Source of the DNA: Pseudomonas fluorescens
GTDB lineage: Bacteria > Pseudomonadota > Gammaproteobacteria > Pseudomonadales > Pseudomonadaceae
Length of the DNA stretch: 64,000 nucleotides
Direction: 5' to 3'
Assembly (NCBI RefSeq): GCF_001307155.1
Contig: NZ_CP012830.1
Location: 1,791,501 to 1,855,500 of the forward strand
Shown here: positions 46,129 through 55,081 of the stretch, piece after piece
How positions within the stretch are numbered: the stretch's first letter is position 1
Layout of the letters: the number at the start of each line of letters is the position of its first letter
The notes under the pieces: model-generated
Told to the model about the DNA's origin: nothing
Seen by the model: the letters and a program-made list of their open reading frames with translations, nothing else
Database searches by the model: none
Program-made: the position numbers and the translations under genes

Positions 46129-47527
46129 AGATAAACCCCGGTACGCCCGATGGAGAAGCAAAGATAACCACGCAAATAAACAGCCCCAACGGCACTGGAT
46201 ACAGCAGCCATGGCAACCGCACAGTGGCGTCGAACAACCGACGCGTCAGCGCCACAATCTGTGGATAGATCGCCACGAACAGCAGGCAGCCCAACAATGA
46301 AAGACCATTGCTGAGCAGCCCCGCCCGCGACATCCCGCCCAGACCGCCGAGCATCTCGATGGCATCCCCAAGGGATGCACAACGGAAGAAGATCCAGGCA
46401 AAAGCCACATAGTGGAAGGTCAACAACCGCGCCAGCAGATCGGCCCCCAGCCAGGTCGGACGCTCCGGCAGCCAGTGACTGAAGAGTTTGTACAGCGCCA
46501 GTCCCACGCCATGCAGTGCACCCCAGATGATGAAATTCACACTGGCGCCGTGCCACAGCCCGGAAATCAGCATGGCCAGCAGCATGTTCAGATTGCCGCG
46601 CCAGACCCCACGGCGATTGCCACCGAGCGGGATGTACACGTAGTCACGGATAAACGTCGACAGACTGATGTGCCAGCGCCCCCAGAATTCCTTGAGGTTA
46701 CGTGCGGTGTACGGGAAGTTGAAGTTCAGCGGCAAACGGAAACCCAGCAACAAGGCAATGCCCGTCACCAGGTCGGTGTAGCCGCTGAAGTTGAAGTAAA
46801 TCAGGAACGAATAACCGTAAACGCTGCGCAAGATCTGCTCGGCCGAAAAGCTGACGGACGACTCGAACACCGGGTCGACCCATTCGTTGGCCAGCCAGGA
46901 GCTGAGGAAGAACAGCTTGACCACCGCCAGCGCAATCAGCCCCAACGCCCGCTGCGGTTCCAGCACCTGCCGGGCTTGCGTTGGGCGAATCTGCGGCAGC
47001 ATGTCGGTGGCCCGGTTCACGGGACCGGCGATCAGGCTCGGGAAAAACGCCAGGTACAACGCCAGGTCAAAAGGTGAACCTGGTTTTAGCTCGCCACGGT
47101 TGATCGACACCAGGTAGCTGACCGAGTGAAAGGTGTAAAACGACAGTCCGACCGGCAGCAACACTTCCAGCAGCGGCAGCGAGACTTCAAGCCCTAGCTG
47201 AGCGAAGGCGCTTTGCACCGTACTGGTAAAGAAGTCCTGGTACTTGAACAGGTAAAAGCAGCCGAGCACCAGTAACAACATCAACCCGTTGACGAATGAG
47301 CGCCCCGGAAAACGTTCACTCAGCACCCCGAGCAGGTACACCAGTGCGGTGTAGCCCAGCAGGATGTAGAGGAAGTCCAGACTGAAACTGGCGAGGATCG
47401 CGTAACTGGCGGCCAGCAACAGTACGTTCTGTAGACGCGTACTCCAGCACACAGACCAGTAGACGAGGAAAAAAAGGATGAAACACAAGCCGAATTCAAT
47501 CGAGAGATAGCTCACAACGTAGTCCAT
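46115..47527 (-). CDS. MBOAT family O-acyltransferase
   Basis: The product is 470 aa from the ATG at 47527 (MDYVVSYLSIEFGLCF); the frame stays open to 47728 but the extension looks non-coding, and the start has only a weak ribosome site. It is a multi-pass membrane protein of the AlgI/PatA type with LPVGLSFYTFHSVSY, FWGRWHISLSTFIRDYVYIP, the catalytic His in GLWHGASVNFIIWG and GALHGVGLALY. It moves acetyl groups across the cytoplasmic membrane. It heads a three-gene cluster with two SGNH proteins. Confidence 0.88.
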   Translation of the reverse strand: MDYVVSYLSIEFGLCFILFFLVYWSVCWSTRLQNVLLLAASYAILASFSLDFLYILLGYTALVYLLGVLSERFPGRSFVNGLMLLLVLGCFYLFKYQDFFTSTVQSAFAQLGLEVSLPLLEVLLPVGLSFYTFHSVSYLVSINRGELKPGSPFDLALYLAFFPSLIAGPVNRATDMLPQIRPTQARQVLEPQRALGLIALAVVKLFFLSSWLANEWVDPVFESSVSFSAEQILRSVYGYSFLIYFNFSGYTDLVTGIALLLGFRLPLNFNFPYTARNLKEFWGRWHISLSTFIRDYVYIPLGGNRRGVWRGNLNMLLAMLISGLWHGASVNFIIWGALHGVGLALYKLFSHWLPERPTWLGADLLARLLTFHYVAFAWIFFRCASLGDAIEMLGGLGGMSRAGLLSNGLSLLGCLLFVAIYPQIVALTRRLFDATVRLPWLLYPVPLGLFICVVIFASPSGVPGFIYASF

Positions 47528-47825
47528 TACGTACAGCAGAAATCCAAGCCCGGCACTGAAAACAGGCCGGGGCGCAAACGGCCGCGAGTATGGCAGAACG
47601 CCTTTAGCCGTCACAAGTTGAAACACTATTGCGAATGAACAAAACCCGGTTTTACTGAATATCCTCCGGTCAGCCTGGCCGGTTTCGCCACAGCGCCATC
47701 GGCTTATTCCAAAAACCACAGTAACCATGCGTTTTAGATATTAATTCATTAGATATCAAGCTGTTAGGCTTCCCGGTTCGCAATCGCCCCGGAACGCGAT
47801 TGGCACAAGTCTTTTTGGAGCCTCA

Positions 47826-49217
47826 ATGAATCTGCCGCTGATCCTCAATCTGCTGGTGTTCCTCGCCTTGCTGTTTGGCCTGGCACAAACCCGTCACACC
47901 ACCTGGAGCCTGGCGAAAAAAGTCCTGGTCGCGCTGGTGCTGGGCGTGGTGTTCGGTGTTGCCCTGCATACGGTTTACGGCGCCGGCAACCCGGTGCTGA
48001 AGGCCTCGATCGGCTGGTTCGATCTGGTCGGTAACGGTTATGTGCAGTTGCTGCAAATGATCGTGATCCCGCTGGTGTTCGCCTCGATCCTCAGCGCCGT
48101 CGCCCGTCTGCACAATGCCTCTTCGCTGGGCAAGATCAGCTTCCTGACCATCGGCACTCTGCTGTTCACCACCGCCATTGCGGCGCTGATCGGCATCGGC
48201 CTGACCAACCTGTTCGGCCTGACGGCTGAAGGCCTGGTCGCCGGCACCCAGGAAATGGCTCGCCTGCAAACCATCCAGACCGACTATGCGGGCAAGGTCG
48301 CCGACCTGAATGTCCCGCAGTTGCTGTTGTCGTTCATCCCGCAGAACCCATTTGCCGATCTGGCCCGGGCCAAGCCGACCTCGATCATCAGCGTGGTGAT
48401 CTTCGCTGCATTCCTTGGGGTCGCGGCGCTGCAACTGCTCAAGGATGACGTCGAAAAAGGTCAGAAAGTGCTCAACGCCATCGACACCCTGCAAGCCTGG
48501 GTGATGCGTCTGGTGCGTCTGGTGATGAAACTGACCCCGTACGGCGTACTGGCGCTGATGACCAAAGTGGTCGCCGGTTCCAACCTGCAAGACATCATCA
48601 AGCTCGGCAGTTTCGTCGTGGTGTCGTACATCGGCCTGGGCCTGATGTTCGTGGTTCACGGTCTGCTGGTGTCGCTGGCCGGGATCAACCCGTTGCGCTT
48701 CTTCCGCAAAGTCTGGCCGGTGCTGACCTTCGCCTTCACCAGCCGCTCCAGCGCCGCGAGCATTCCGCTGAGCATCGAAGCGCAAACCCGCCGTCTGGGT
48801 ATTCCACAATCGATCGCCAGCTTCGCCGCCTCGTTCGGCGCGACTATTGGTCAGAACGGTTGTGCCGGTCTTTACCCTGCGATGTTGGCGGTCATGGTGG
48901 CGCCGACGGTGGGCATCAACCCGCTGGACCCGTTGTGGATCGCGACACTGGTAGCGATTGTGACCTTGAGTTCGGCAGGGGTTGCCGGTGTCGGCGGCGG
49001 CGCAACCTTCGCTGCGCTGATCGTGCTGCCGGCCATGGGTTTGCCGGTGTCACTGGTGGCGCTGCTGATCTCGGTTGAACCGCTGATCGACATGGGCCGC
49101 ACGGCATTGAACGTCAGTGGTTCGATGACTGCCGGTGCGATTACCAGCCAGATCATGCAGCAGACCGACAAAGAACTGCTGGATGCGGATGAGCATGAGG
49201 AACTGGCCCAGGCTTAA
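47826..49217 (+). CDS. tcyP: L-cystine/dicarboxylate-type sodium symporter, TcyP-like
   Basis: The product is 463 aa of the DAACS family. Eight or more helices and the re-entrant loops are visible: [17 protein letters not shown], then [19 protein letters not shown] and [19 protein letters not shown]. An opening of the [15 protein letters not shown] type and [16 protein letters not shown] match TcyP/YdjN L-cystine carriers more than GltP glutamate carriers. It is divergent from the MBOAT gene across 298 bp and ends in a REP doublet. Confidence 0.82.
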   Translation: MNLPLILNLLVFLALLFGLAQTRHTTWSLAKKVLVALVLGVVFGVALHTVYGAGNPVLKASIGWFDLVGNGYVQLLQMIVIPLVFASILSAVARLHNASSLGKISFLTIGTLLFTTAIAALIGIGLTNLFGLTAEGLVAGTQEMARLQTIQTDYAGKVADLNVPQLLLSFIPQNPFADLARAKPTSIISVVIFAAFLGVAALQLLKDDVEKGQKVLNAIDTLQAWVMRLVRLVMKLTPYGVLALMTKVVAGSNLQDIIKLGSFVVVSYIGLGLMFVVHGLLVSLAGINPLRFFRKVWPVLTFAFTSRSSAASIPLSIEAQTRRLGIPQSIASFAASFGATIGQNGCAGLYPAMLAVMVAPTVGINPLDPLWIATLVAIVTLSSAGVAGVGGGATFAALIVLPAMGLPVSLVALLISVEPLIDMGRTALNVSGSMTAGAITSQIMQQTDKELLDADEHEELAQA

Positions 49218-49242
49218 ACCACCTACCGCCTGATAGATCGCT

Positions 49243-49334
49243 ATCGCAGGCAAGCCTTGCTCCTACGGGACCGGATGTCGATCACCTTATGTGATTCGCC
49301 ACAACCCTGTAGGAGCAAGGCTGCTCCGGGCGGC
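49243..49334. repeat. REP doublet type B, copy 4 (right half degraded)
   Basis: The left half reads ATCGCAGGCAAGCCTTGCTC then CTAC. The right half begins GTAGGAGCAAGG but turns into CTGCTCCGGGC, so its stem is incomplete. It lies between the convergent tcyP and folA, immediately before the folA stop. Confidence 0.8.
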
Positions 49335-49349
49335 GTTCCGACGATGCTT

Positions 49350-49862
49350 TTAGGTTCGCTCCCAAACCTCGAAGCTGTACGCCGGCTTATCGCCTTCCGC
49401 CGGATTCGGAACATTCGACACCAGTTTCCACTGGTTCGAATCAAACTCTGGAAACCACGCATCGCCCTCGGGGCTCAGCGCCACGCGGGTCAGGTACAGC
49501 CGATCGGCCTGTGCCAGGCCTTGCGCATACAACTGCGCACCGCCAATCAGCATCAGCTCATCGACGCCCTGCTCCAGCGCCCATTCCTGCGCCCGAATCA
49601 CCGCGGCTTCCAGCGATGGATAGACCTCCGCGCCTTCAAGTTGCAGGTCGGTCTGACGGCTGACCACGATGTTCAGCCGGCCCGGCAGCGGGCGACCGAG
49701 CGAATCCCAGGTCTTGCGCCCCATGATGATCGGCTTGCCCAGCGTAGTGGCCTTGAAGTATTTGAAATCCCCCGGCAAGTGCCAGGGCATGCTGTTGTCG
49801 ACGCCGATCACACGGTTTTCACCGAGGGCTGCAATCAGGCTGAGAGGGAGAGTTTTTTTCAT
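49350..49862 (-). CDS. folA: Dihydrofolate reductase
   Basis: The product is 170 aa from the ATG at 49862 (MKKTLPLSLIAALGEN); the longer in-frame opening overlaps the next gene's promoter and start. Key residues are GENRVIGVDNSMPWHLPGDFKYFK with the folate-binding Asp, PIIMGRKTWDSLGRPLPGR and LMLIGGAQLYAQGL. It makes tetrahydrofolate for thymidylate and purine synthesis. It is divergent from the DUF2868 gene. Confidence 0.96.
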   Translation of the reverse strand: MKKTLPLSLIAALGENRVIGVDNSMPWHLPGDFKYFKATTLGKPIIMGRKTWDSLGRPLPGRLNIVVSRQTDLQLEGAEVYPSLEAAVIRAQEWALEQGVDELMLIGGAQLYAQGLAQADRLYLTRVALSPEGDAWFPEFDSNQWKLVSNVPNPAEGDKPAYSFEVWERT

Positions 49863-49947
49863 GTCGGCGAGGATACCAGAGCCTCGCTTACCCCGATAAG
49901 CGCCACAGCGGTTATGCTCAGCGTTCATTTGAGCGACGGGATGCCGC

Positions 49948-51327
49948 GTGACTGAACTGACCACACTGCAAACACTTTGGCTGACCGAAACCATCCGCCT
50001 GCGCGAGGAACATGCAGGCCCACTGGAAGATCAGGAAGCCAACCGTCTGGCCCGAAGCGCGGGCGGCGACCTGCCGACCCGCATCGAGGCCCGCGCCCTG
50101 TGGCTGGCCGAACGCGATGGCTTGACCGGCGCGCTGCGCCATTGGCTGCAAGGGGCGCGACTGGCGCTGATCATTCTGGCCGTATTGGCGATCGTCAGCG
50201 GTGCCGGGTTGGCATTTGCCGCGTTGAACGACGGCCAGACACCGGTCAACGTGTTCTGGGCCCTCGGCAGTCTGCTGGGGTTGAACCTGATTCTGCTGCT
50301 GAGCTGGGCTTGCGGCCTGATATTCGCTGGCGATTACAGCGCCACGCTCGGACGCTTATGGTTGTGGCTCAGCGAAAAACTCGCCCGTGATGCCAAAGCC
50401 GCACAACTGGCGCCGGCCCTGCTGCTGTTGCTGCAACGGCAGAAGCTCAATCGCTGGGCGCTCGGCGTGCTGGTCAACGGTTTGTGGCTGCTGGCAATGC
50501 TCAGTGCTTTGGCGATTCTGCTGACGCTGATGGCCACCCGGCGCTACGGTTTCGTCTGGGAAACCACGATTCTCAGCGGCGACACGTTCGTGGTCATGAC
50601 CCAGGCGCTTGGCGCTCTTCCGGCACTGCTTGGCTTCAACGTGCCGAGCGTGGAGATGATTCGCGCCAGCGGCGACACCGCATTGAACATCGAAAGCGCC
50701 CGGCAAGCCTGGGCCGCATGGCTGGTGGGCGTGTTGCTGGTGTACGGCGTATTGCCACGCCTGCTGCTCGCGCTGTTCTGCCTGTGGCGCTGGACAACCG
50801 GCCGCGCGGCGTTGCATCTGGACCTGAACCTGCCCGGCTACGCGCCGTTGCGTGAACAACTGATGCCGAGCAGCGAACGCCTCGGCGTCAACGATCTCGC
50901 GCCTGAGCGCCTGCATCAGGTCGAAGGCGGCACCAGCGCGCTGGACAGCGACGGCGCGTTGCTGGTGGCCATCGAACTCGACGACCAGCGCCCATGGCCG
51001 CCGCAACTGCCGAAGAACGTCAAGAACGCAGGCATCCTCGACAGCCGCGAGTCCCGACAAAAGTTGCTGGAACAGCTGACCCGTTTCCCGCCGGAACGCC
51101 TGGCCATTGCCTGCGACCCTCGGCGCTCGCCGGATCGCGGCAGCCTGGCGCTGATCGCCGAACTCGCCCGCAGTGCCAGCGCGACCCGGATCTGGCTGCT
51201 GCAAGCACCGCCCGGCCAGGCACTCGACGCTGAACGCCTCGGCGACTGGCACACCGCGCTGCAACAGTTGGCGTTGCCGTTCGCTGACTGCGCGCCGATG
51301 AACTGGCTGGAGTCGGGTCATGACTGA
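49948..51327 (+). CDS. DUF2868 membrane protein
   Basis: The product is 459 aa from the GTG at 49948; the ATG at 49941 is out of frame and stops at once. Four or five hydrophobic helices lie at about 70-90, 102-125, 170-190 and 255-280. A soluble C-terminal domain (about 330-455) follows with DSRESRQKLLEQL and AIACDPRRSPDRGSLALI. It overlaps by 8 bp the gene for a DUF3482 GTPase. The pair is conserved in proteobacteria but its function is unknown; see findings. Confidence 0.82.
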   Translation: MTELTTLQTLWLTETIRLREEHAGPLEDQEANRLARSAGGDLPTRIEARALWLAERDGLTGALRHWLQGARLALIILAVLAIVSGAGLAFAALNDGQTPVNVFWALGSLLGLNLILLLSWACGLIFAGDYSATLGRLWLWLSEKLARDAKAAQLAPALLLLLQRQKLNRWALGVLVNGLWLLAMLSALAILLTLMATRRYGFVWETTILSGDTFVVMTQALGALPALLGFNVPSVEMIRASGDTALNIESARQAWAAWLVGVLLVYGVLPRLLLALFCLWRWTTGRAALHLDLNLPGYAPLREQLMPSSERLGVNDLAPERLHQVEGGTSALDSDGALLVAIELDDQRPWPPQLPKNVKNAGILDSRESRQKLLEQLTRFPPERLAIACDPRRSPDRGSLALIAELARSASATRIWLLQAPPGQALDAERLGDWHTALQQLALPFADCAPMNWLESGHD

Positions 51328-52702
51328 TTCAAAAAAGACGCCGCTGAAGCTCGCCGTGGTCGGCCACACCAACGTCGGTAAAACCTCATTGCTACGCACC
51401 CTGACCCGCGACGTCGGTTTCGGCGAAGTCTCCCATCGTCCGAGCACCACCCGGCATGTCGAGGGCGCTCGGTTGTCAGTGGACGGCGAAGCGTTGCTTG
51501 AGCTTTACGACACGCCGGGACTGGAAGACGCCATCGCCCTGCTCGATTATCTGGAACGGCTGGAACGCCCCGGTGAACGCCTCGACGGCCCGGCGCGACT
51601 GGCGCGGTTCCTCGACGGCAGCGAGGCGCGTCAACGTTTCGAACAGGAAGCCAAAGTACTGCGGCAACTGCTGGCCTCCGACGCCGGCCTCTATGTGATC
51701 GACGCCCGCGAACCGGTGTTGGCCAAGTACCGCGATGAACTCGAAGTGCTGGCCAGTTGCGGAAAACCGCTGCTGCCGGTGCTGAATTTCGTCAGCAGCG
51801 CCAACCACCGAGAGCCGGATTGGCGCGACGCCCTGGCCCGTTTGGGCCTGCATGCGCTGGTGCGTTTCGACAGCGTGGCGCCGCCCGAAGATGGCGAGCG
51901 CCGGCTCTATGAAAGCCTCGCGCTGCTGATGGAAAGCGCACGCGCTCAGCTTGAGCGATTGATCATCGACCAACAGGCCCAACGCGCGGCGCGCCAGCAA
52001 AGCGCGGCACGCTTGATTGCCGAATTGCTGATCGATTGTGCCGCCTGTCGGCGCAGCGTGGTCAGCGATGCCGCACAGGAACAGCAGGCCATCGGCGAAC
52101 TGCGCAAAGCCGTTCGCCAACGTGAACAACGTTGCGTCGACGCGCTGCTCAAGCTCTACGCCTTCCGCCCACAGGACGCCGCCACCAACGACTTGCCGCT
52201 GCTGGACGGCCGCTGGGGCGATGATTTGTTCAACCCTGAAACCCTCAAGCAATTGGGCGTACGCGTCGGCGGCGGGATCGCCGCTGGCGCGGCGGCCGGT
52301 GCCGGCGTGGATTTGCTGGTAGGCGGCCTGACCCTCGGCGCCGCAGCACTGGCCGGGGCGATCGCCGGGGGCGCCCTGCAAACGGCGCGCGGCTACGGCA
52401 GCCGCTTGCTGGGCAAAATCAAAGGCCAGCGCGAGCTGACCGTTGACGACAGCGTGCTGCGTTTGTTGGCGTTGCGTCAGCGGCAACTGGTGCAGGCCAT
52501 GAACCTGCGCGGACACGCGGCGATGGACAGCATCCAGGTCGCCACACCGCAGGACAAGAGCTGGCGCGAAGGCAAACTGCCGGAGGCACTGACCAAGGCG
52601 CGCGCCCATCCGCAGTGGTCTTCGCTCAATCCTCATGCACGGTTGAGCCAGGCGGAACGCCAGGAGCAGGTAGAGGTGTTGGCGGGCAAAGTGCTGGAAT
52701 GA
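51320..52702 (+). CDS. DUF3482 GTPase
   Basis: The product is 460 aa. The N-terminal G domain has the P-loop AVVGHTNVGKTSLLRTL (residues 12-28), DTPGLEDAIALL as switch II, and LPVLNFVSS in place of the usual NKxD. A helical middle (about 205-310) leads to a Gly/Ala-rich stretch (about 318-365, RVGGGIAAGAAAGAGVDLLV) that looks able to enter a membrane. Translation starts inside the DUF2868 gene, so the two are coupled. The partner role is unknown. Confidence 0.84.
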   Translation: MTDSKKTPLKLAVVGHTNVGKTSLLRTLTRDVGFGEVSHRPSTTRHVEGARLSVDGEALLELYDTPGLEDAIALLDYLERLERPGERLDGPARLARFLDGSEARQRFEQEAKVLRQLLASDAGLYVIDAREPVLAKYRDELEVLASCGKPLLPVLNFVSSANHREPDWRDALARLGLHALVRFDSVAPPEDGERRLYESLALLMESARAQLERLIIDQQAQRAARQQSAARLIAELLIDCAACRRSVVSDAAQEQQAIGELRKAVRQREQRCVDALLKLYAFRPQDAATNDLPLLDGRWGDDLFNPETLKQLGVRVGGGIAAGAAAGAGVDLLVGGLTLGAAALAGAIAGGALQTARGYGSRLLGKIKGQRELTVDDSVLRLLALRQRQLVQAMNLRGHAAMDSIQVATPQDKSWREGKLPEALTKARAHPQWSSLNPHARLSQAERQEQVEVLAGKVLE

Positions 52703-52703
52703 T

Positions 52704-53138
52704 CTATTTCCAGCCAAACTTCAAAAACTCCTTGGCCAATAACCTGACAAGCCCTCGATCCTTTCTGTCTGCCCGCCCGTCATTGTTCACGTCCGAACTC
52801 AAGATCAACTCCAGAATCCCGTCGTTATCAAGGTCACGCGCAACGGCCTTGTAGACAGTTATCGCCCCTTCGCGAAAGTACATCCACACCGACTCAGGCG
52901 TGCCGTCACCGGTGAGGTTACTAGCGAGGATGTGCAGATAGCGCTCTGCCGCATCCGCCTTGTGCCAGCCGAGCTTCAAAAAAGCCTGGGCGAACTTGCG
53001 AAGCGGTAGAAGATCAGTCCCAGCGTCACGGATTGTCTCTTCCCGATACAGCACCGCATCCGCATAAAACTGAAAATGAACGGTGTCCACCGCTCCCCTT
53101 TCGCTACTGTCCCAAGCAATCACGTTCACATAACGCAT
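52704..53138 (-). CDS. Orphan protein with Asp-rich calcium-type loops
   Basis: The product is 144 aa. Two Asp-rich loops, DLDNDGILE and DVNNDGRAD, lie near residues 103-124 with a looser third (NLTGDGTPES) earlier, resembling EF-hand/dockerin/FG-GAP loops. There is no signal peptide. An internal duplication is suggested by FAQAFLKLGWHK near 50 and LAKEFLKFGWK at the end. The base composition appears lower in GC than its neighbours. No family is recognised; it is convergent with the GTPase gene. Confidence 0.6.
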   Translation of the reverse strand: MRYVNVIAWDSSERGAVDTVHFQFYADAVLYREETIRDAGTDLLPLRKFAQAFLKLGWHKADAAERYLHILASNLTGDGTPESVWMYFREGAITVYKAVARDLDNDGILELILSSDVNNDGRADRKDRGLVRLLAKEFLKFGWK

Positions 53139-53223
53139 CCATGCGCTTCCTTCTCAAACGACCAACCTAAATCCTTGCATCAAGACGGTCCATGCCTCGT
53201 TTCGCTATTGGTCGTGAGATAGC

Positions 53224-53808
53224 TCAGCACATGTCGAGCGCCACAACGCTGGTGCTGCGCAATAACCTGTAGGCTTTCGCCTTCAAGACCTCAAGATCAA
53301 TCACCGGCACCCACAGCTCTTTCGCCTGCTCATCCCACTGGCGCATCCGCAGGCTGATCGCACACAACGGATCGCGCTCAAACGCCTGTGCCTCTTCAGC
53401 CGTCATTACCCCGCCCTGATAGTCCAGCGTGCGCCGACTGGCCTCGCTCAAGCGTTCGTAATAGCCCGGCTCTTTGAACGTCAGGTAACGCTTGGCCTGA
53501 ACGTGGTATTCCACCAGCCGCGCCATACGTTCGCCAAAGCCCAGTCGGCGCAAGTAATCGGCGCCGAGGCGTTCATGGCTGACCACGCCAAAGCCGCCCA
53601 TGCTCTGAGCGTTCTCGGTGCACAGATGCCCGATGTCGTGGAAGAACGCGGCCAGCACCACTTCATCGTCGAAGCCTTCGGCCATGGCCAATTCGGCAGC
53701 CTGGGACATGTGCTCGATCTGCGACACTGGCTCGCCGATGTAGTCGCTGTCACCGAAGCGCTCGTACCAGCCGAATACTTCAGCGATCACCTGTTCGTTG
53801 CGGCCCAT
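53224..53808 (-). CDS. HD-domain oxygenase of phosphonate breakdown, PhnZ/TmpB-like
   Basis: The product is 194 aa. Ligands for a mixed-valent di-iron site are in place: H33, HD at 57-58 (FFHDIGH), H78, H102 and D159. A DYIGEPVSQIEH stretch places a Tyr (23) and a Glu (26) three residues apart, as in the lid of PhnZ. These enzymes cleave 1-hydroxy-2-aminoethylphosphonates to glycine (or glycine betaine-type products) plus phosphate. It overlaps the FAD enzyme gene by 1 codon and ends the operon. Confidence 0.85.
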   Translation of the reverse strand: MGRNEQVIAEVFGWYERFGDSDYIGEPVSQIEHMSQAAELAMAEGFDDEVVLAAFFHDIGHLCTENAQSMGGFGVVSHERLGADYLRRLGFGERMARLVEYHVQAKRYLTFKEPGYYERLSEASRRTLDYQGGVMTAEEAQAFERDPLCAISLRMRQWDEQAKELWVPVIDLEVLKAKAYRLLRSTSVVALDMC

Positions 53809-54941
53809 CAGTGTTCTCCCAACAAGGTCCTGATATTGCGCTCAGCCATCGCCGGCCCGACGCTCATGCCGACGCCCGTATGCATCAACGCGGCATGCAC
53901 GCCCGGTGCGGCCTGCAGGAATGAAAATGGCTGCGCGCCACGAGCGCCATAGACACCCTGCCACCGCTCGACCACCTGCACCTTACAGCCCAGTGTTTGC
54001 TCGGCCAGTTCGATCAACCAGTTATCGACCTGTTCCGCGTTGAACGGTGAAGGGTCGCTGCCGTAGTCGTGGGAGTCGCCAATGATCAGCTCACCGTGCG
54101 GCGTCGGGCTGATCAGCAAGTGAATACCGTGTTCGTGCAAGTGCGGCACCTCACGCAGAATCTGCGCCTGCACTGCCGCAGCTTCCGGCAAATCGGCGAA
54201 GGCGCCGTAATGCACACAGCTCAAACCGGTAAGCAGCGCATGTTGCAGATTGAGGTTGATTTGCGGCCGCGCGCGGAGCATTTGCAAACGGCAGATCTGC
54301 GGCTTGAGCGCAGCGATCGGCTCGGTCAGCAGGGTCTGATAATCGTGGCCGGAACAGACGATGATCTGCTCCCCCGTGAAGCTGCCGGCGGTGCTGTGCA
54401 CACGACCGGGTTCGATGTCGCGCACCAGGGTGGAAAAGTGAAACTCCACACCGAGGTCGCGGCGCAGGTAGTCGATCAACGCTGGAATCGCTTCGCGCGA
54501 ATACAGTTGCTGGTCATCCAGACCGTGCAATGCCGCACGATGATGACGGAACTGGCCGTCGTACAGATCGCCCAATGCGGCGCCGCGCAGCAGCTCGACG
54601 CGGTAACCGTGTTCGATGGCGCGGCCGGCACAGAAGGCTTCCAACAGTTGCTCCTCAGCTTCGCTGCGAGCAAACAGATACGAGCCGTTGCGCTTGAGCT
54701 GCAAGCCTGCCCGTTGCGCCCATTGGCCCCAGATTTCACGGCTGGCCTTGGCCAGTTCGAGCATCTGCCCCGGCGGCTGGCCGGTGACCAGCGCCTGGCC
54801 AAAGTTGCGCACTGACGCCCCCAAAGGTGTGGCGCTACGCTCGAAGACCTTGACCTTGAGCCCGCGCCTGGCCGCGGCATAGGCGTGGGAAAGGCCGAGA
54901 ATCCCGGCGCCGATGATCAGCATGTCGCTGTGGTGAGTCAT
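53808..54941 (-). CDS. FAD-dependent amine oxidoreductase of phosphonate clusters (TIGR03364 type)
   Basis: The product is 377 aa with the N-terminal FAD site MLIIGAGILGLSHAYAAARRG (about residues 7-27, given in parts), SVRNFGQALVTGQPPG as the family block and a C-terminal HTGVGMSVGPAMAERN. It is a DAO-like enzyme found beside aminoethylphosphonate genes. Related enzymes oxidise AEP or N-methyl-AEP to phosphonoacetaldehyde. The gene is coupled to the HD oxygenase. A REP doublet separates it from the transporter genes upstream. Confidence 0.82.
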   Translation of the reverse strand: MTHHSDMLIIGAGILGLSHAYAAARRGLKVKVFERSATPLGASVRNFGQALVTGQPPGQMLELAKASREIWGQWAQRAGLQLKRNGSYLFARSEAEEQLLEAFCAGRAIEHGYRVELLRGAALGDLYDGQFRHHRAALHGLDDQQLYSREAIPALIDYLRRDLGVEFHFSTLVRDIEPGRVHSTAGSFTGEQIIVCSGHDYQTLLTEPIAALKPQICRLQMLRARPQINLNLQHALLTGLSCVHYGAFADLPEAAAVQAQILREVPHLHEHGIHLLISPTPHGELIIGDSHDYGSDPSPFNAEQVDNWLIELAEQTLGCKVQVVERWQGVYGARGAQPFSFLQAAPGVHAALMHTGVGMSVGPAMAERNIRTLLGEH

Positions 54942-54967
54942 GGATTTTTCCTGAATTCGAAATCGCT

Positions 54968-55056
54968 ATCGCGGGCAAGCCTTGCTCCTACGGATTGATG
55001 TCATTCACGGGATGATTGATCGACACAAACTCGTAGGAGCAAGGCTTGCCCGCGAT
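54968..55056. repeat. REP doublet type B, copy 5, inside the phosphonate operon
   Basis: ATCGCGGGCAAGCCTTGCTC then CTAC at the left and the inverse GTAGGAGCAAGGCTTGCCCG then CGAT at the right enclose 41 bp. Unlike most pairs it lies between co-directional genes, the binding-protein gene and the FAD enzyme gene. It may change the relative level of the two parts of the transcript. Confidence 0.9.
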
Positions 55057-55081
55057 GAGGCCCTCAGATCAAACGGATGAA

